Assembly (NCBI RefSeq): GCF_001270495.1
Contig: NZ_LGUR01000117.1
Location: 372,001 to 436,000, forward strand
Source of the DNA: Streptomyces viridochromogenes
Lineage (GTDB): Bacteria > Actinomycetota > Actinomycetes > Streptomycetales > Streptomycetaceae
Direction: 5' to 3'
Length of the DNA: 64,000 nt
The position numbers and the translations under genes were made by a program. Shown here piece after piece: positions 39,565-48,693 of this stretch. Each line of letters begins with the position of its first letter. Position 1 is the first letter of the stretch. The notes below the pieces were generated by a model. That model was not told where the DNA came from and did not search any database. It worked only from the letters and a program-made list of their open reading frames with translations.

Positions 39565-40770
39565 ATGGCGCGACTCGCCCAGACCGCCGGTCTGACCGAC
39601 ATTCAGCAGGAGATCCTCTCCACCGTCCGCGACTTCGTGGACAAGGAGATCATCCCGGTCGCGACCGAGCTGGAGCACCGCGACGAGTACCCGCAGCAGA
39701 TCGTCGACGGCCTCAAGGAGTTGGGCCTCTTCGGCCTGATGATCCCCGAGGAGTACGGCGGTCTGGGCGAGTCGCTCCTGACGTACGCCCTCTGCGTCGA
39801 GGAGATCGCCCGCGGCTGGATGTCGGTCTCCGGCATCATCAACACGCACTTCATCGTGGCGTACATGCTCAAGCAGCACGGCACGCAGGAGCAGAAGGAG
39901 CACTTCCTGCCGAGGATGGCCGCCGGCGACATCCGCGGCGCCTTCTCGATGTCGGAGCCGGGCCTGGGCTCCGATGTGTCGGCGATCACGTCGAAGGCGG
40001 TGAAGGACGGCGAGGAGTACGTCCTGAACGGCCAGAAGATGTGGCTGACGAACGGCGGAACGTCGTCTCTCGTCGCCGTACTCGTCCGAAGTGACGAAGG
40101 ACACCCCGAGGGCACCGCGCCCCACAAGTCGATGACGACCTTCCTCGTCGAGAAGGAGCCCGGCTTCGGAGAGGTCCGCCCCGGCCTCACCATCCCCGGC
40201 AAGATCGACAAGATGGGCTACAAGGGCGTCGACACGACCGAGCTCATCATGGACGGCCTGCGTATTCCGGCCAATCGGGTGCTCGGCGGCGTCACCGGCC
40301 GAGGTTTTTACCAAATGATGGACGGCGTCGAGGTCGGGCGCGTGAATGTGGCGGCCCGTGGCTGTGGTGTCGCTCAGCGTGCGTTCGAGCTCGGCGTCCA
40401 GTACGCCCAGCAGCGTCACACTTTCGGCAAGCCGATCGCTCAGCACCAGGCCATCCAGTTCAAGCTGGCCGAGATGGCTACCAAGGTCGAGGCGGCGCAT
40501 GCGATGATGGTGAACGCAGCACGCAAAAAGGACTCCGGGGAGCGAAACGACCTCGAAGCAGGGATGGCGAAGTACCTCGCCTCCGAATACTGCAAGGAGG
40601 TCGTCGAGGACGCCTTCCGGATCCACGGCGGCTACGGCTTCTCCAAGGAGTACGAGATCGAGCGCCTCTACCGTGAGGCTCCGATGCTGCTTATCGGTGA
40701 AGGTACCGCCGAGATCCAGAAAATGATCATTGGTCGCAGACTGCTCGAAGAGTATCGGTTCCAGGGCTAG
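39565..40770 (+). CDS. Acyl-CoA dehydrogenase, probable methylsuccinyl-CoA dehydrogenase
   Basis: The 401-residue FAD enzyme fits oxidation of methylsuccinyl-CoA to mesaconyl-CoA. Features are FSMSEPGLGSDVSAI (about 131-145), WLTNGGTSSLVAVLVR, RHTFGKPIAQHQAIQFKLAEM, GGYGFSKEYEIERLYREA and GEGTAEIQKMIIGRRLL. The last includes the EGT(A/S)EIQ segment near the usual catalytic glutamate. It is the last gene of the pathway operon, 2 nt after the hydratase stop. Known methylsuccinyl-CoA dehydrogenases in other phyla have an N-terminal extension that is absent here. Confidence 0.86.
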   Translation: MARLAQTAGLTDIQQEILSTVRDFVDKEIIPVATELEHRDEYPQQIVDGLKELGLFGLMIPEEYGGLGESLLTYALCVEEIARGWMSVSGIINTHFIVAYMLKQHGTQEQKEHFLPRMAAGDIRGAFSMSEPGLGSDVSAITSKAVKDGEEYVLNGQKMWLTNGGTSSLVAVLVRSDEGHPEGTAPHKSMTTFLVEKEPGFGEVRPGLTIPGKIDKMGYKGVDTTELIMDGLRIPANRVLGGVTGRGFYQMMDGVEVGRVNVAARGCGVAQRAFELGVQYAQQRHTFGKPIAQHQAIQFKLAEMATKVEAAHAMMVNAARKKDSGERNDLEAGMAKYLASEYCKEVVEDAFRIHGGYGFSKEYEIERLYREAPMLLIGEGTAEIQKMIIGRRLLEEYRFQG

Positions 40771-40940
40771 ATGTCCGGGTTCGGGGTGCTTTCTTCGAGA
40801 AGAAGATCACACCCCGTCAACACTCTTCGGCCGCCGACTCGACTTCCTGGCTTGCCCAGTTGTGGCCCGCGACCGGTACCATCCCGGGAAAGCCGCCGTC
40901 CCCCGTCGAAGCGCGGCATCATCCGCTACGAAGGTCATCC

Positions 40941-41597
40941 ATGCCCCACAGCCAAACCTCTGCACCACGCGACAGCCGGGCCGGCGTACGCCTCGCGCGC
41001 GGAGCATCGCCGTGGCTTCTCCCGACCGTCGCCACCGCAGCCCTCAGCCTGGCCCGCGCACGCCGCTCCGGCGTAGCGAAGGCCGTGGCCGTGCCCGCCA
41101 CCGCGCTCGCGGCGGGCATGCTGTGGTTCTTCCGCGACCCCGAGCGCGAGATCGCCCAGGGCCGGGTCATCTCGCCCGCCGACGGTGTGGTGCAGAGCAT
41201 CATGCCGTGGAAGGACGGCCGCACCCGCGTCGCGATCTTCATGAGCCCGCTCAACGTCCACGTCAACCGTGCGCCGCTCTCCGGCACGGTCACCTCCGTG
41301 GAGCACATCCCGGGCGGGTTCGTTCCGGCGTTCAACAAGGAGAGCGAGAACAACGAGCGCGTAGTCTGGCATTTCGACACCGAACTCGGTGACATCGAGA
41401 TGATCCAGATCGCCGGCGCGGTGGCCCGTCGCATCGTCCCCTACATCCCGCAGGGCACGAAGGTCGAGCAGGGCGACCGTATCGGTCTGATCCGCTTCGG
41501 CTCGCGTGTCGACATCTACCTGCCCGAGGGCGTGGAGGTCGCGGTCGAGGTCGGGCAGAAGACCGTGGCTGGGGTGACTCGCATTGACCGTGATTGA
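40941..41597 (+). CDS. psd: Phosphatidylserine decarboxylase proenzyme, short form
   Basis: The 218-residue pyruvoyl enzyme forms phosphatidylethanolamine from phosphatidylserine. After an N-terminal hydrophobic segment come WFFRDPEREI, SPADGVV (about 83-89), MSPLNVHVNRAPLSG (about 102-116) and the self-cleavage region IRFGSRVDIYLPEG (about 182-195), where the Gly-Ser bond is cut. It is the short archaeal/actinobacterial type. ATG 40941 follows GAAGG. It overlaps pssA by 14 nt, so the two lipid genes form one unit. Confidence 0.92.
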   Translation: MPHSQTSAPRDSRAGVRLARGASPWLLPTVATAALSLARARRSGVAKAVAVPATALAAGMLWFFRDPEREIAQGRVISPADGVVQSIMPWKDGRTRVAIFMSPLNVHVNRAPLSGTVTSVEHIPGGFVPAFNKESENNERVVWHFDTELGDIEMIQIAGAVARRIVPYIPQGTKVEQGDRIGLIRFGSRVDIYLPEGVEVAVEVGQKTVAGVTRIDRD

Positions 41598-42435
41598 TCC
41601 TGAGACACAGCCGGGCTGGGTGCCCGAGGCCGACGACGTGGACGAAGAGGAGGAGATGCCTCTTTCTCTCCGCCTGTCGATAGCGGACACCCTGACCCTC
41701 GGCAACGCGACCTGCGGCTTCATGGCGGTGTACTTCACCACCACCGGCATCCTGATCCCGCACCTCTCGGGTGACGATTTGGGCATGGCCCGCAACAGCG
41801 CGGCCACGGCGGTCATCCTGATGCTGTGCGCGGCGGTCTTCGACCTGTTCGACGGCCTGGTGGCGAGGAAGCTGCGCTCCTCCCCCATGGGCGCGGAGCT
41901 GGACAACCTCTCGGACCTGATCAGCTTCGGCCTGGCCCCGGCGTACTTCGTCCTGGTCTACGGCATGGTCGCCAACGACGCGCACGAGCGGGTGGCGGCG
42001 GTCGGCGCGATCGTCGTTCTGCTGGCGGTGGTGCTGAGACTCGCCCGGTTCTCGTGTGTGACGGTGCCGAACGGCATGTTCCAGGGCATGCCGTCCCCCT
42101 TCGGGGCGCTGACGGTCGTCTCGATCGTCCTGCTGGAGCTGCCCTTCGTGGCGACGCTGCTGGCGATCCTGGGTACGGCCTGGCTGATGGTGAGCCGGGT
42201 CGAGTACCCGAAGCCGCGGGGGCGCCTCGCGGTGGCGATGCTGTCCTGGATCGTCGTGTCGATGGGTCTGCTGGCGGCCTGGGCCTTCGATGCCCCCAGC
42301 GGCCAGCTTCTCCTCCAGACCGGCTGCGCGTTGCAGCTGGTGATGGGCGCGGTCATTCCGCTGTTCGCCACGGCTCGCCGGGTGAACAACTTCCGTGACA
42401 ACCGGCGTGAGGCGCGGGCGGCGCAGCTGCCGTAG
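41584..42435 (+). CDS. pssA: CDP-diacylglycerol-serine O-phosphatidyltransferase
   Basis: The 283-residue membrane enzyme makes phosphatidylserine from CDP-diacylglycerol and serine, the substrate of the decarboxylase encoded just upstream. The CDP-alcohol motif DGLVARKLRSSPMGAELDNLSD (D-G-x2-A-R...G-x3-D-x3-D, split here for length) lies near residues 88-109. Several membrane helices follow. The TTG at 41584 overlaps psd; GTG 41590 is an equally possible start. Confidence 0.92.
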   Translation: MTVIDPETQPGWVPEADDVDEEEEMPLSLRLSIADTLTLGNATCGFMAVYFTTTGILIPHLSGDDLGMARNSAATAVILMLCAAVFDLFDGLVARKLRSSPMGAELDNLSDLISFGLAPAYFVLVYGMVANDAHERVAAVGAIVVLLAVVLRLARFSCVTVPNGMFQGMPSPFGALTVVSIVLLELPFVATLLAILGTAWLMVSRVEYPKPRGRLAVAMLSWIVVSMGLLAAWAFDAPSGQLLLQTGCALQLVMGAVIPLFATARRVNNFRDNRREARAAQLP

Positions 42436-42605
42436 CGCTCCGCTGAGTGGGGCCCCGGACCGGGTTGGTTCGGGGCCCTTCGCATGTCCGGCAGCGGCAC
42501 CGGTGCGGACCTGGGGGGCCTCGCCCCCGCCGCCCCTACCCGTCCCATTCCCCAGGGGCTGCGCCCCTTCGACCCCGGTTGTCTTTCGGGTGCGGGCGGG
42601 AGAGG

Positions 42606-42664
42606 GCTGGTCGCGCCCACGCGGCGGAGCCGCACATCGATACAGCCCCGCGCCCCTTCTGGGG
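42606..42664 (+). repeat. Dispersed Streptomyces G+C-rich repeat, intergenic copy
   Basis: CTGGTCGCGCC, GCGGCGGAGCCGCA and ACAGCCCCGCGCCCCTT occur in this order. The same order appears reversed inside the prenyltransferase gene at 56,723-56,782. The 324-nt spacer 42436-42759 holds this repeat and the terminator at 42,684, and no gene. Confidence 0.7.
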
Positions 42665-42683
42665 CTCCGCCCCAGACCCCGCT

Positions 42684-42742
42684 CCTCAAACGCCGGAGGG
42701 GCTGGATTCGCCAGGCATCTTCAGCCCGTCCGGCGTTTGAGG
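42684..42742. terminator. Bidirectional terminator between pssA and glycerate kinase
   Basis: CCTCAAACGCCGGA and TCCGGCGTTTGAGG anchor long complementary arms at 42684-42704 and 42722-42742 (18 of 21 or more pairs). They are a widespread Streptomyces intergenic inverted repeat. The two flanking genes converge on it. Confidence 0.82.
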
Positions 42743-42759
42743 ACGAGGGGAAGCCGGTG

Positions 42760-43890
42760 TCAGGCCAGGAAGTCGCGCGCCAGTCGTTCCGCCGAGCGTT
42801 CCAGGATGGGTCCGGCGTCCGCGATGCACTTGGCCACGTCCGGCTCGATCTCCGTCAGCGGGTACGCCCGCCGGATCCCGGCTCGGCCGAGCGCCTCCGG
42901 TGCCAGCGCGAGGCGGCCACACACCGCGACGACCTCCTTGCCGGCCGCGCGCGCGGCGGCGGCGACGCCCGCCGGGGCCTTGCCGTGCAGGGTCTGCTCG
43001 TCCAGGGAGCCCTCGCCGGTGATGACCAGGTCCGCCCGCTCCAGCGCGGACGCGAAGCCCAGGACGTCGAGCATGACCTCGATGCCGGGCCGGAAGCCCG
43101 CGCCGATCAGCAGGGCGCCGTAGCCGATGCCCCCCGCCGCCCCCGCGCCCGGCGACGCGGCGTGCTCGGCCGCCTTGGGACCGAGCGGCCCCTCCAGCAC
43201 CTTCGCGAAGTGCGCGAGCGCGGCGTCCAGCGTCTCCACGTCGTCCGGGGAGGCGCCCTTCTGCGGCCCGTACACCGCGGGCGCGCCCTTCGGGCCGGTC
43301 AGCGGGTTGTCGACGTCGCTGGCGAGCACCAGTTCGACGGAGGAGAGCCTCGGGTCCAGGCCGGAGAGGTCGGCGGTGGCCAGGTCACCCAGGCCGCCGC
43401 CGCCCGGCGTCACGGGCTCCCCGTCCGCGTCGAGGAAGCGCGCGCCCAGCGCGCTCAGCATTCCGGCGCCGCCGTCCGTGGTGGCGCTGCCGCCGACCCC
43501 GAACACGATCGTGCGGGCGCCCGCGTCCAACGCGGCCCGCAGCAGCTCTCCGGAGCCGTAGGTGGACGCCGTGAGCGGCGCGAAGACGCCCGCGGGCAGC
43601 CGCTGCAGGCCGCTCGCCTCCGCCATCTCCACGACCGCCGTGTCGCCGCGCAGCGCGAACGCCGCGGTCACCTCGTGCCCGAGGGGCCCGGCGACCCGGA
43701 CCTCCCGCCGCTCGAAGCCGGCCGCGACCGCCGCGTCCACGGTTCCGTCGCCGCCGTCGGCCACGGGCATGGCCTCGACCTCGACGTCCGGCACGATCCG
43801 GCGCAGACCGGCCGTCACCCGCTCGGCGACCTGCACGGCCGTGAGCGACCCTTTGAACTTGTCCGCGGCGATGAGCACGCGCTGTGTCAC
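42760..43890 (-). CDS. Glycerate kinase
   Basis: The 376-residue enzyme phosphorylates glycerate. It has the family start VLIAADKFKGSLTAVQVAER, PVADGGDGTVDA (about 45-56), FGVGGSATTDGGAGML (about 121-136), DVDNPLTGPKGA and LVITGEGSLDEQTLHGK (about 280-296). The GTG start at 43890 is preceded by GGGG; upstream in-frame codons have no signal. It may link glyoxylate or glycerate, produced near the ethylmalonyl-CoA pathway, to glycolysis. Confidence 0.92.
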   Translation of the reverse strand: MTQRVLIAADKFKGSLTAVQVAERVTAGLRRIVPDVEVEAMPVADGGDGTVDAAVAAGFERREVRVAGPLGHEVTAAFALRGDTAVVEMAEASGLQRLPAGVFAPLTASTYGSGELLRAALDAGARTIVFGVGGSATTDGGAGMLSALGARFLDADGEPVTPGGGGLGDLATADLSGLDPRLSSVELVLASDVDNPLTGPKGAPAVYGPQKGASPDDVETLDAALAHFAKVLEGPLGPKAAEHAASPGAGAAGGIGYGALLIGAGFRPGIEVMLDVLGFASALERADLVITGEGSLDEQTLHGKAPAGVAAAARAAGKEVVAVCGRLALAPEALGRAGIRRAYPLTEIEPDVAKCIADAGPILERSAERLARDFLA

Positions 43891-44093
43891 CTGATTTTCC
43901 CCTTGTTCTCCGGGCCTCGCGCACGCCAAGGCCAGTCGCGCCGCTGCGACCTTAACCGGAGGAGGCCCGTGACGTCATGCGATGCCCGGACCCTGAGAAG
44001 GCGGTGGGAACAACTTACGAGCGGCCTGGGAAGCCGCTGTGCGAGCTGCCGAACCTCCGAGCGGCCGCCGCCGGAATTGGGTAGACCGGTCCT

Positions 44094-45170
44094 ATGACCC
44101 CTGTGGGCACTGAGCCAGAGCTCGCCGACCGCGTCCTCGGGGGCTGGCTGGGCCGGATCGCGGGCAACATGCTCGGCAAACCGGTCGAGCAGGGCGACCT
44201 GTGGACGCGGGACCGGATCGATCAGTATCTGCGGCAGGCCGCCGCCCTGCCCCTCACCGACTATCTCCCCGAGCCGCCGAGCGAGGACCACGGCCTGGAG
44301 CTGCGGCCCGAATGGCGGCAGTGCGTGCGCGGCCGGATCCACGGCAGCTGCCGCGACGACGACGTCGACTACGCGATCCTCGGCCTCGACCTGCTGGAGA
44401 CCCACGGCTTCGGCTTCAGCACCGAGCAGGTCGGCGACCTGTGGCTGCTGCGACTGCCGTATCTCCAGACCTTCACGGCGGAGCGGGCCGCGTACCGCAA
44501 CCTCGCGAACGGGCTGAAACCGCCGCTCACCGCCACGTACGACAACCCGTACCAGGAGTGGATCGGCGCCCTCATCCGCGCCGACATCTACGGCTGGACC
44601 TGTCCGGGCGACCCGCGTCGCGCCGCCTCCCTCGCCCGCCGGGACGCGGTGCTGTCGCACACCGGGAACGGCGTGTACGGCGCGATGTGGGCGGCGGCGC
44701 TGATCTCCGCGGCGTTCACTGCGCCCACGGTCCGCGAGGCGATCGACCAGGCGCTCGTCGTCATCCCGGCGAGCAGCCGCCTCGCCCGCACCGTACGCCG
44801 CGTCGTCTCGCTCCATGACACCCGGATGACCTGGGAGGACACGCTCACCACGGTCGCCGAGGAGACCGCCGGGCTCGGCTGGATCCACACCATCCCGAAC
44901 GCCGCCGTCCTCACCGCCGGGCTTCTCTACGGCGACGGCGACTTCACGCGCACCATCACCCTCACCGTGCGCGGCGGCCTGGACACCGACTCCAACGGGG
45001 CGACGGCCGGTTCGGTGGCGGGGGTGCTGACCGGGGCGGAGGCGCTCCCGGAGCAGTGGACCGGGCCGCTGGAGGACACGGTGCGCAGTGCGGTGTTCGG
45101 GTTCGACGGGGTGCGGATCAGCGAGCTGGCGGAGCGCACGGTGCGGCTGGCGGAGGCCGAGGTGGAGTGA
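44094..45170 (+). CDS. ADP-ribosylglycohydrolase family protein
   Basis: The 358-residue protein has the DraG/ARH fold motifs. These are GGWLGRIAGNMLGKPVE (about 14-30), SCRDDDVDYAILGLDLLE (about 83-100, metal-binding acidic cluster) and GGLDTDSNGATAGSVAG (about 294-310, second metal-binding Asp pair). Such enzymes remove ADP-ribose from proteins or small molecules. A TAGACC box lies 6 nt before the ATG with no ribosome-binding site. Genes for NUDIX, Sir2 and macrodomain proteins follow within 6 kb. Confidence 0.86.
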   Translation: MTPVGTEPELADRVLGGWLGRIAGNMLGKPVEQGDLWTRDRIDQYLRQAAALPLTDYLPEPPSEDHGLELRPEWRQCVRGRIHGSCRDDDVDYAILGLDLLETHGFGFSTEQVGDLWLLRLPYLQTFTAERAAYRNLANGLKPPLTATYDNPYQEWIGALIRADIYGWTCPGDPRRAASLARRDAVLSHTGNGVYGAMWAAALISAAFTAPTVREAIDQALVVIPASSRLARTVRRVVSLHDTRMTWEDTLTTVAEETAGLGWIHTIPNAAVLTAGLLYGDGDFTRTITLTVRGGLDTDSNGATAGSVAGVLTGAEALPEQWTGPLEDTVRSAVFGFDGVRISELAERTVRLAEAEVE

Positions 45171-45246
45171 GGAGTAGGGAGCACCCGTTCGACTGAACTG
45201 GCAGCGATCCCCGGGCCGGGTTGCGCGGGCTCGTTAGGCTGCCTGG

Positions 45247-45741
45247 ATGACCACCACGCCAGACTTCGCCGCGTACATCGCGAGTCTCCCCCGTGTCCTC
45301 GCCGGTGCCGCCGCCCTCTTCCGTGACGGCGAGGGCCAGGTGCTGCTCGTGGAGCCCAACTACCGTGAGGGCTGGGCCCTTCCGGGCGGCACGATCGAGT
45401 CCGACGACGGCGAGACGCCCCGCCAGGGCGCGCGCCGCGAGACGTTCGAGGAGATCGGCCTGGACCGGGAGCTGGGCCGGCTGCTCGCGGTGGACTGGGT
45501 GCACGGGACGGGGCGGCCGCCGCTGGTGGCGTATCTGTACGACGGCGGGGTCCTCGGCGAGGACGACTTCAAGGCGATCCGGTTGCAGGAGGAGGAGCTG
45601 CTGTCCTGGCGGCTGGTTCCGCGCGGGGAGATCACCGCTCATCTGCCCGGCGCCCTGGGCCGCCGCGTCCTGGCGGCGCTGGACGTCCTCGCGGACGGCG
45701 AGGGCACGGCGGAGCTGGAGAACGGTCACCGGGTGGCCTGA
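45247..45741 (+). CDS. NUDIX hydrolase
   Basis: The 164-residue protein has a Nudix box (LPGGTIESDDGETPRQGARR, then ETFEEIG, about 40-66). It contains two extra residues between the first glycine and glutamate compared with the strict consensus. The substrate is unknown; ADP-ribose or a nucleotide sugar is possible given neighbours. TAGGCT ends 6 nt before the ATG, suggesting a leaderless mRNA. Confidence 0.87.
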   Translation: MTTTPDFAAYIASLPRVLAGAAALFRDGEGQVLLVEPNYREGWALPGGTIESDDGETPRQGARRETFEEIGLDRELGRLLAVDWVHGTGRPPLVAYLYDGGVLGEDDFKAIRLQEEELLSWRLVPRGEITAHLPGALGRRVLAALDVLADGEGTAELENGHRVA

Positions 45742-45798
45742 CGGGCCCCTCGAATATCCATTCGCGGCCGTCACGGCGACCGTCCTACCCTCGGCAGC

Positions 45799-46524
45799 AT
45801 GACCAAGCCCCTCGTCGCCCTCCTCAGTGGCGCCGGTATCTCGACCGACTCCGGGATCCCCGACTACCGCGGACCGAACGGGCTGTGGCGGCGGGATCCG
45901 GAGGCCGAGAAACTCGTGACGTACGAGTACTACATGGGCGATCCGGAGATCCGGCGGCGCTCGTGGCAGATGCGGCGCAAGAACCGGACGCTCAAGGCCG
46001 AGCCCAACGCGGCGCACCGGGCGGTGGCCGAGCTGGAGCGGTCCGGGGTGCCGGTGCGGGTGATCACGCAGAACGTGGACGGGCTGCACCAGCTCGCGGG
46101 GATGCCCTCCCGCAAGGTGCTCGAACTGCACGGCAGCGCACGGAGTGTGCTCTGCACGAAGTGCCATGCGCGCGGGCCGATGGAGGACGCCCTGGCGCGG
46201 GTCGAGGCCGGCGAGGACGACCCGCCGTGCCTGGAGTGCGGCGGCATCCTCAAGTCGGCCACGGTGATGTTCGGCGAGCGGCTCGATCCCGTGGTCCTCG
46301 GTGAGGCGGTCGCGATCACCAAGGCCTGCCAGGTGTTCATCGCCGTCGGCAGCAGCCTTCAGGTGCAGCCCGCCGCCGGACTCGCGGGCGTCGCCGCCGA
46401 CCACGGCGCCCGGCTGGTCATCGTCAACGCCGAGCCGACGCCGTACGACGACCGCGCCGACGACGTCGTACGGGAACCCATCGGCACGGCGCTGCCCACG
46501 CTGCTGCGCGAACTGGCCGGCTAG
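45799..46524 (+). CDS. Sir2-type NAD-dependent protein deacylase
   Basis: The 241-residue sirtuin has LSGAGISTDSGIPDYRGPNG (NAD binding, about 8-27), ITQNVDGLHQLAG and the catalytic ELHGSA histidine. The zinc cysteines are CTKC and CLEC, and GSSLQVQPAAGL follows. It removes acyl groups from lysine using NAD and makes O-acetyl-ADP-ribose, a substrate of macrodomain enzymes such as the one at 49,635. TACCCT lies 7 nt before the ATG (leaderless pattern). Confidence 0.92.
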   Translation: MTKPLVALLSGAGISTDSGIPDYRGPNGLWRRDPEAEKLVTYEYYMGDPEIRRRSWQMRRKNRTLKAEPNAAHRAVAELERSGVPVRVITQNVDGLHQLAGMPSRKVLELHGSARSVLCTKCHARGPMEDALARVEAGEDDPPCLECGGILKSATVMFGERLDPVVLGEAVAITKACQVFIAVGSSLQVQPAAGLAGVAADHGARLVIVNAEPTPYDDRADDVVREPIGTALPTLLRELAG

Positions 46525-46539
46525 GGCGGCCGCCCGGAA

Positions 46540-47022
46540 CTAGAACAGTGCCGTTCCGTTCTCGAAGTCCAGCAGTCGCCGCTTGCGGTCCAGGCCGCCG
46601 CCGTATCCGGTGAGGCTGCCGTTCGCGCCGACGACGCGATGGCAGGGGATGATGATGCCGATCGGGTTCCTGCCGTTGGCGAGGCCGACCGCGCGGGAGG
46701 CGCCGGAGTTGCCGAGGGCGTCGGCGAGTTCGCCGTAGGAGCGGGTCTCGCCGTACGGGATCTTCCGTAGTTGCTCCCAGACGCTGCGCTGGAACGGTGT
46801 TCCGCACAGGCGCAGTTCCAGGGTGAACTCCTTCAACTCGCCTGCGAAATATGCCTCCAGCTGGTCCTCGGCCTCTCCGAAGAGGGATTCCTCGCGGGTG
46901 CCGAAGGTCTCTTCGTGCGGGCGGTGGCGTTGGTCGGTCATGTAGAGGCCGCACAGGACGCCGTCCTCGGCGACGAGGGTCAGGGGGCCGTAGGGGCTGT
47001 CGATGACGGTGTGCTGTTTCAT
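46540..47022 (-). CDS. ogt: Methylated-DNA-protein cysteine methyltransferase
   Basis: The 160-residue protein repairs O6-methylguanine by transferring the methyl group to its own cysteine in IIIPCHRVVGANGSLTGYGG (about residues 122-141). QLRKIPYGETRSYGELA precedes it. It is downstream of, and in one operon with, the Ada-AlkA gene (18-nt gap). Together they form an alkylation-damage repair unit. Confidence 0.93.
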   Translation of the reverse strand: MKQHTVIDSPYGPLTLVAEDGVLCGLYMTDQRHRPHEETFGTREESLFGEAEDQLEAYFAGELKEFTLELRLCGTPFQRSVWEQLRKIPYGETRSYGELADALGNSGASRAVGLANGRNPIGIIIPCHRVVGANGSLTGYGGGLDRKRRLLDFENGTALF

Positions 47023-47040
47023 CGGGAGTTCCTGATGTCC

Positions 47041-48540
47041 TTACACGGGGAGGAAGTTGATCGGGTGGCTGTCCGTCGCCCACAGGTACTGGACGGCGTA
47101 CGCCCGCCAGGGGCGCCACGCGGCCGCCCGGGCCGTGAGGGCCGCCGGAGTGGACGGGAGGCCCAGCTCCTGGGCGGCACGGCGGATGCCGAGGTCGGTG
47201 GGGAGGAAGGCGTCGGGGTCGCCGAGGGCGCGCATCGCGATGACGTCGACCGTCCAGGGGCCGAAGCCGGGGAGGGCCAGGAGACGGGCGCGGGTCTGCG
47301 GCCAGTCACTGTCCGGGCCCAAGTGCACCTCTCCGTCGGCGAGTTGACGGACCAGGGTGGTGAAGGTCGCTCGGCGCGTGCGGGGCATCGCCAGTGACTC
47401 CGGGTCCACGGACGCCAGCGCCTCGGGGGACGGGAAGAGGTGGGTGAGGCCACCTTCGGGATCGTCGACCCGCTCGCCGTGGGCGGTGACCAGGCGGGCC
47501 GCGTGGGTGCGGGCGGCGGCCGTGGAGACCTGCTGGCCGAGCACGGCCCGTACGGCGAACTCCGCCTCGTCGACGGTGCGCGGGACCCGGCGTCCGGGCG
47601 CCTTGTCGACCAGGGGCGCGAGCAGGGGGTCCGTGCGCAACTGGTCGTCGATCGCGACCGGATCCGCGTCCAGGTCGAGCATCCGGCGGCACCGGCTGAT
47701 CGCGACGGTCAGATCGCGCAGGTCACCGAGGGTGAGACGGCAGGCGATGTGGTCGGGCTGGGGTGACAAGGACACGATGCCGTGGCCGTACGGCAGCCTG
47801 AGCGTGCGGCGGTACGCGCCGTCCCGCCACTCCTCGACCCCGGGGACGGCGGTCGCCGCGAGGTGGCCGAAGAGGTTGTCGGGGTTGAGGGGGACGCGGA
47901 ACGGCAGGCGCAGGGTCAGGACGCCGGCGGTGTTCGCCGCGGTCCCCGGGGTGCTCGGGGTGCCGCGGGGTGCGCGGGTGCGCAGGTCGGTCGGGGCGAG
48001 GGCGAAGACCTCGCGGACGGTGTCGTTGAAGGTGCGGATGGAGGCGAAGCCGGCCGCGAAGGCGATGTCCGCCATGGGCAGGGGCGTCGTCTCGATGAGG
48101 AGGCGGGCCGCCTGGGCGCGCTGGGCGCGGGCCAGGGCGAGCGGGCCGGCGCCCAGTTCGGCGAGGAGCTGGCGTTCGATCTGCCGGGTGCTGTAGCCGA
48201 GGCGGGCGGCGAGGCCGGGCACGCCCTCGCGGTCCACGACGCCGTCGGCGATCAGCCGCATCGCGCGGGCCACCAGGTCCGCGCGCTGGTTCCATTCCGG
48301 GGAGCCGGGGCTGGTGTCCGGGCGGCAGCGCTTGCAGGCCCGGAACCCGGCCTGCTGGCAGGCGGCCGCGCTCGGGTGGAACCGCATGTTCGCGGGCTTG
48401 GGCGGGACCACCGGGCAGCTGGGCCGGCAGTAGATCCCGGTGGTCACGACCGCCGTGTAGAACCAGCCGTCGAAGCGGGCGTCCTTGGACTGAACAGCGC
48501 GCACGCAGCGCTCGGTGTCGGTGTGCATCCCCTTCTGCAT
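47041..48540 (-). CDS. Ada-AlkA fusion: methyl-sensor activator and 3-methyladenine glycosylase
   Basis: The roughly 499-residue protein joins three parts. The N-terminal Ada zinc domain has Cys residues in GIYCRPSCP and FRACKRCRPDTSPGSP (about 30-85). An AraC-type helix-turn-helix follows (LAARLGYSTRQIERQLLAEL). The C-terminal AlkA glycosylase has the helix-hairpin-helix LLALPGFGPWTVDVIAMRAL and catalytic Asp region. It senses methylphosphotriesters and removes alkylated bases. ATG 48540 is chosen; ATG 48528 (MHTDTERC) is the alternative, but AAGGGG would then abut it. An upstream ATG at 48594 is less likely. Confidence 0.9.
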   Translation of the reverse strand: MQKGMHTDTERCVRAVQSKDARFDGWFYTAVVTTGIYCRPSCPVVPPKPANMRFHPSAAACQQAGFRACKRCRPDTSPGSPEWNQRADLVARAMRLIADGVVDREGVPGLAARLGYSTRQIERQLLAELGAGPLALARAQRAQAARLLIETTPLPMADIAFAAGFASIRTFNDTVREVFALAPTDLRTRAPRGTPSTPGTAANTAGVLTLRLPFRVPLNPDNLFGHLAATAVPGVEEWRDGAYRRTLRLPYGHGIVSLSPQPDHIACRLTLGDLRDLTVAISRCRRMLDLDADPVAIDDQLRTDPLLAPLVDKAPGRRVPRTVDEAEFAVRAVLGQQVSTAAARTHAARLVTAHGERVDDPEGGLTHLFPSPEALASVDPESLAMPRTRRATFTTLVRQLADGEVHLGPDSDWPQTRARLLALPGFGPWTVDVIAMRALGDPDAFLPTDLGIRRAAQELGLPSTPAALTARAAAWRPWRAYAVQYLWATDSHPINFLPV

Positions 48541-48647
48541 GCGTCCAGCATCGACCACAGGAGGCGCCGAGGGCTGGCGAGAATCCGACATCAACCTCGT
48601 CTGCGCTGGGAGCTGCCGGATCCCTCAGGGGACCTTGAGCACATCAC

Positions 48648-48687
48648 ATGAACAATCATTCATATGTTCGCGTACGATGAGTAAGAT
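48648..48687 (+). promoter_or_regulatory. Promoter and operator of the ArsR/NmtR-like gene
   Basis: ATGAACAATCATTCAT (48648-48663) is a dyad with ATGAA/TTCAT arms, the typical shape of ArsR/SmtB operators. It overlaps a -35 TTCATA (48659-48664). After 17 nt comes -10 TAAGAT (48682-48687), 6 nt before the ATG. Confidence 0.72.
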
Positions 48688-48693
48688 ACCCAC

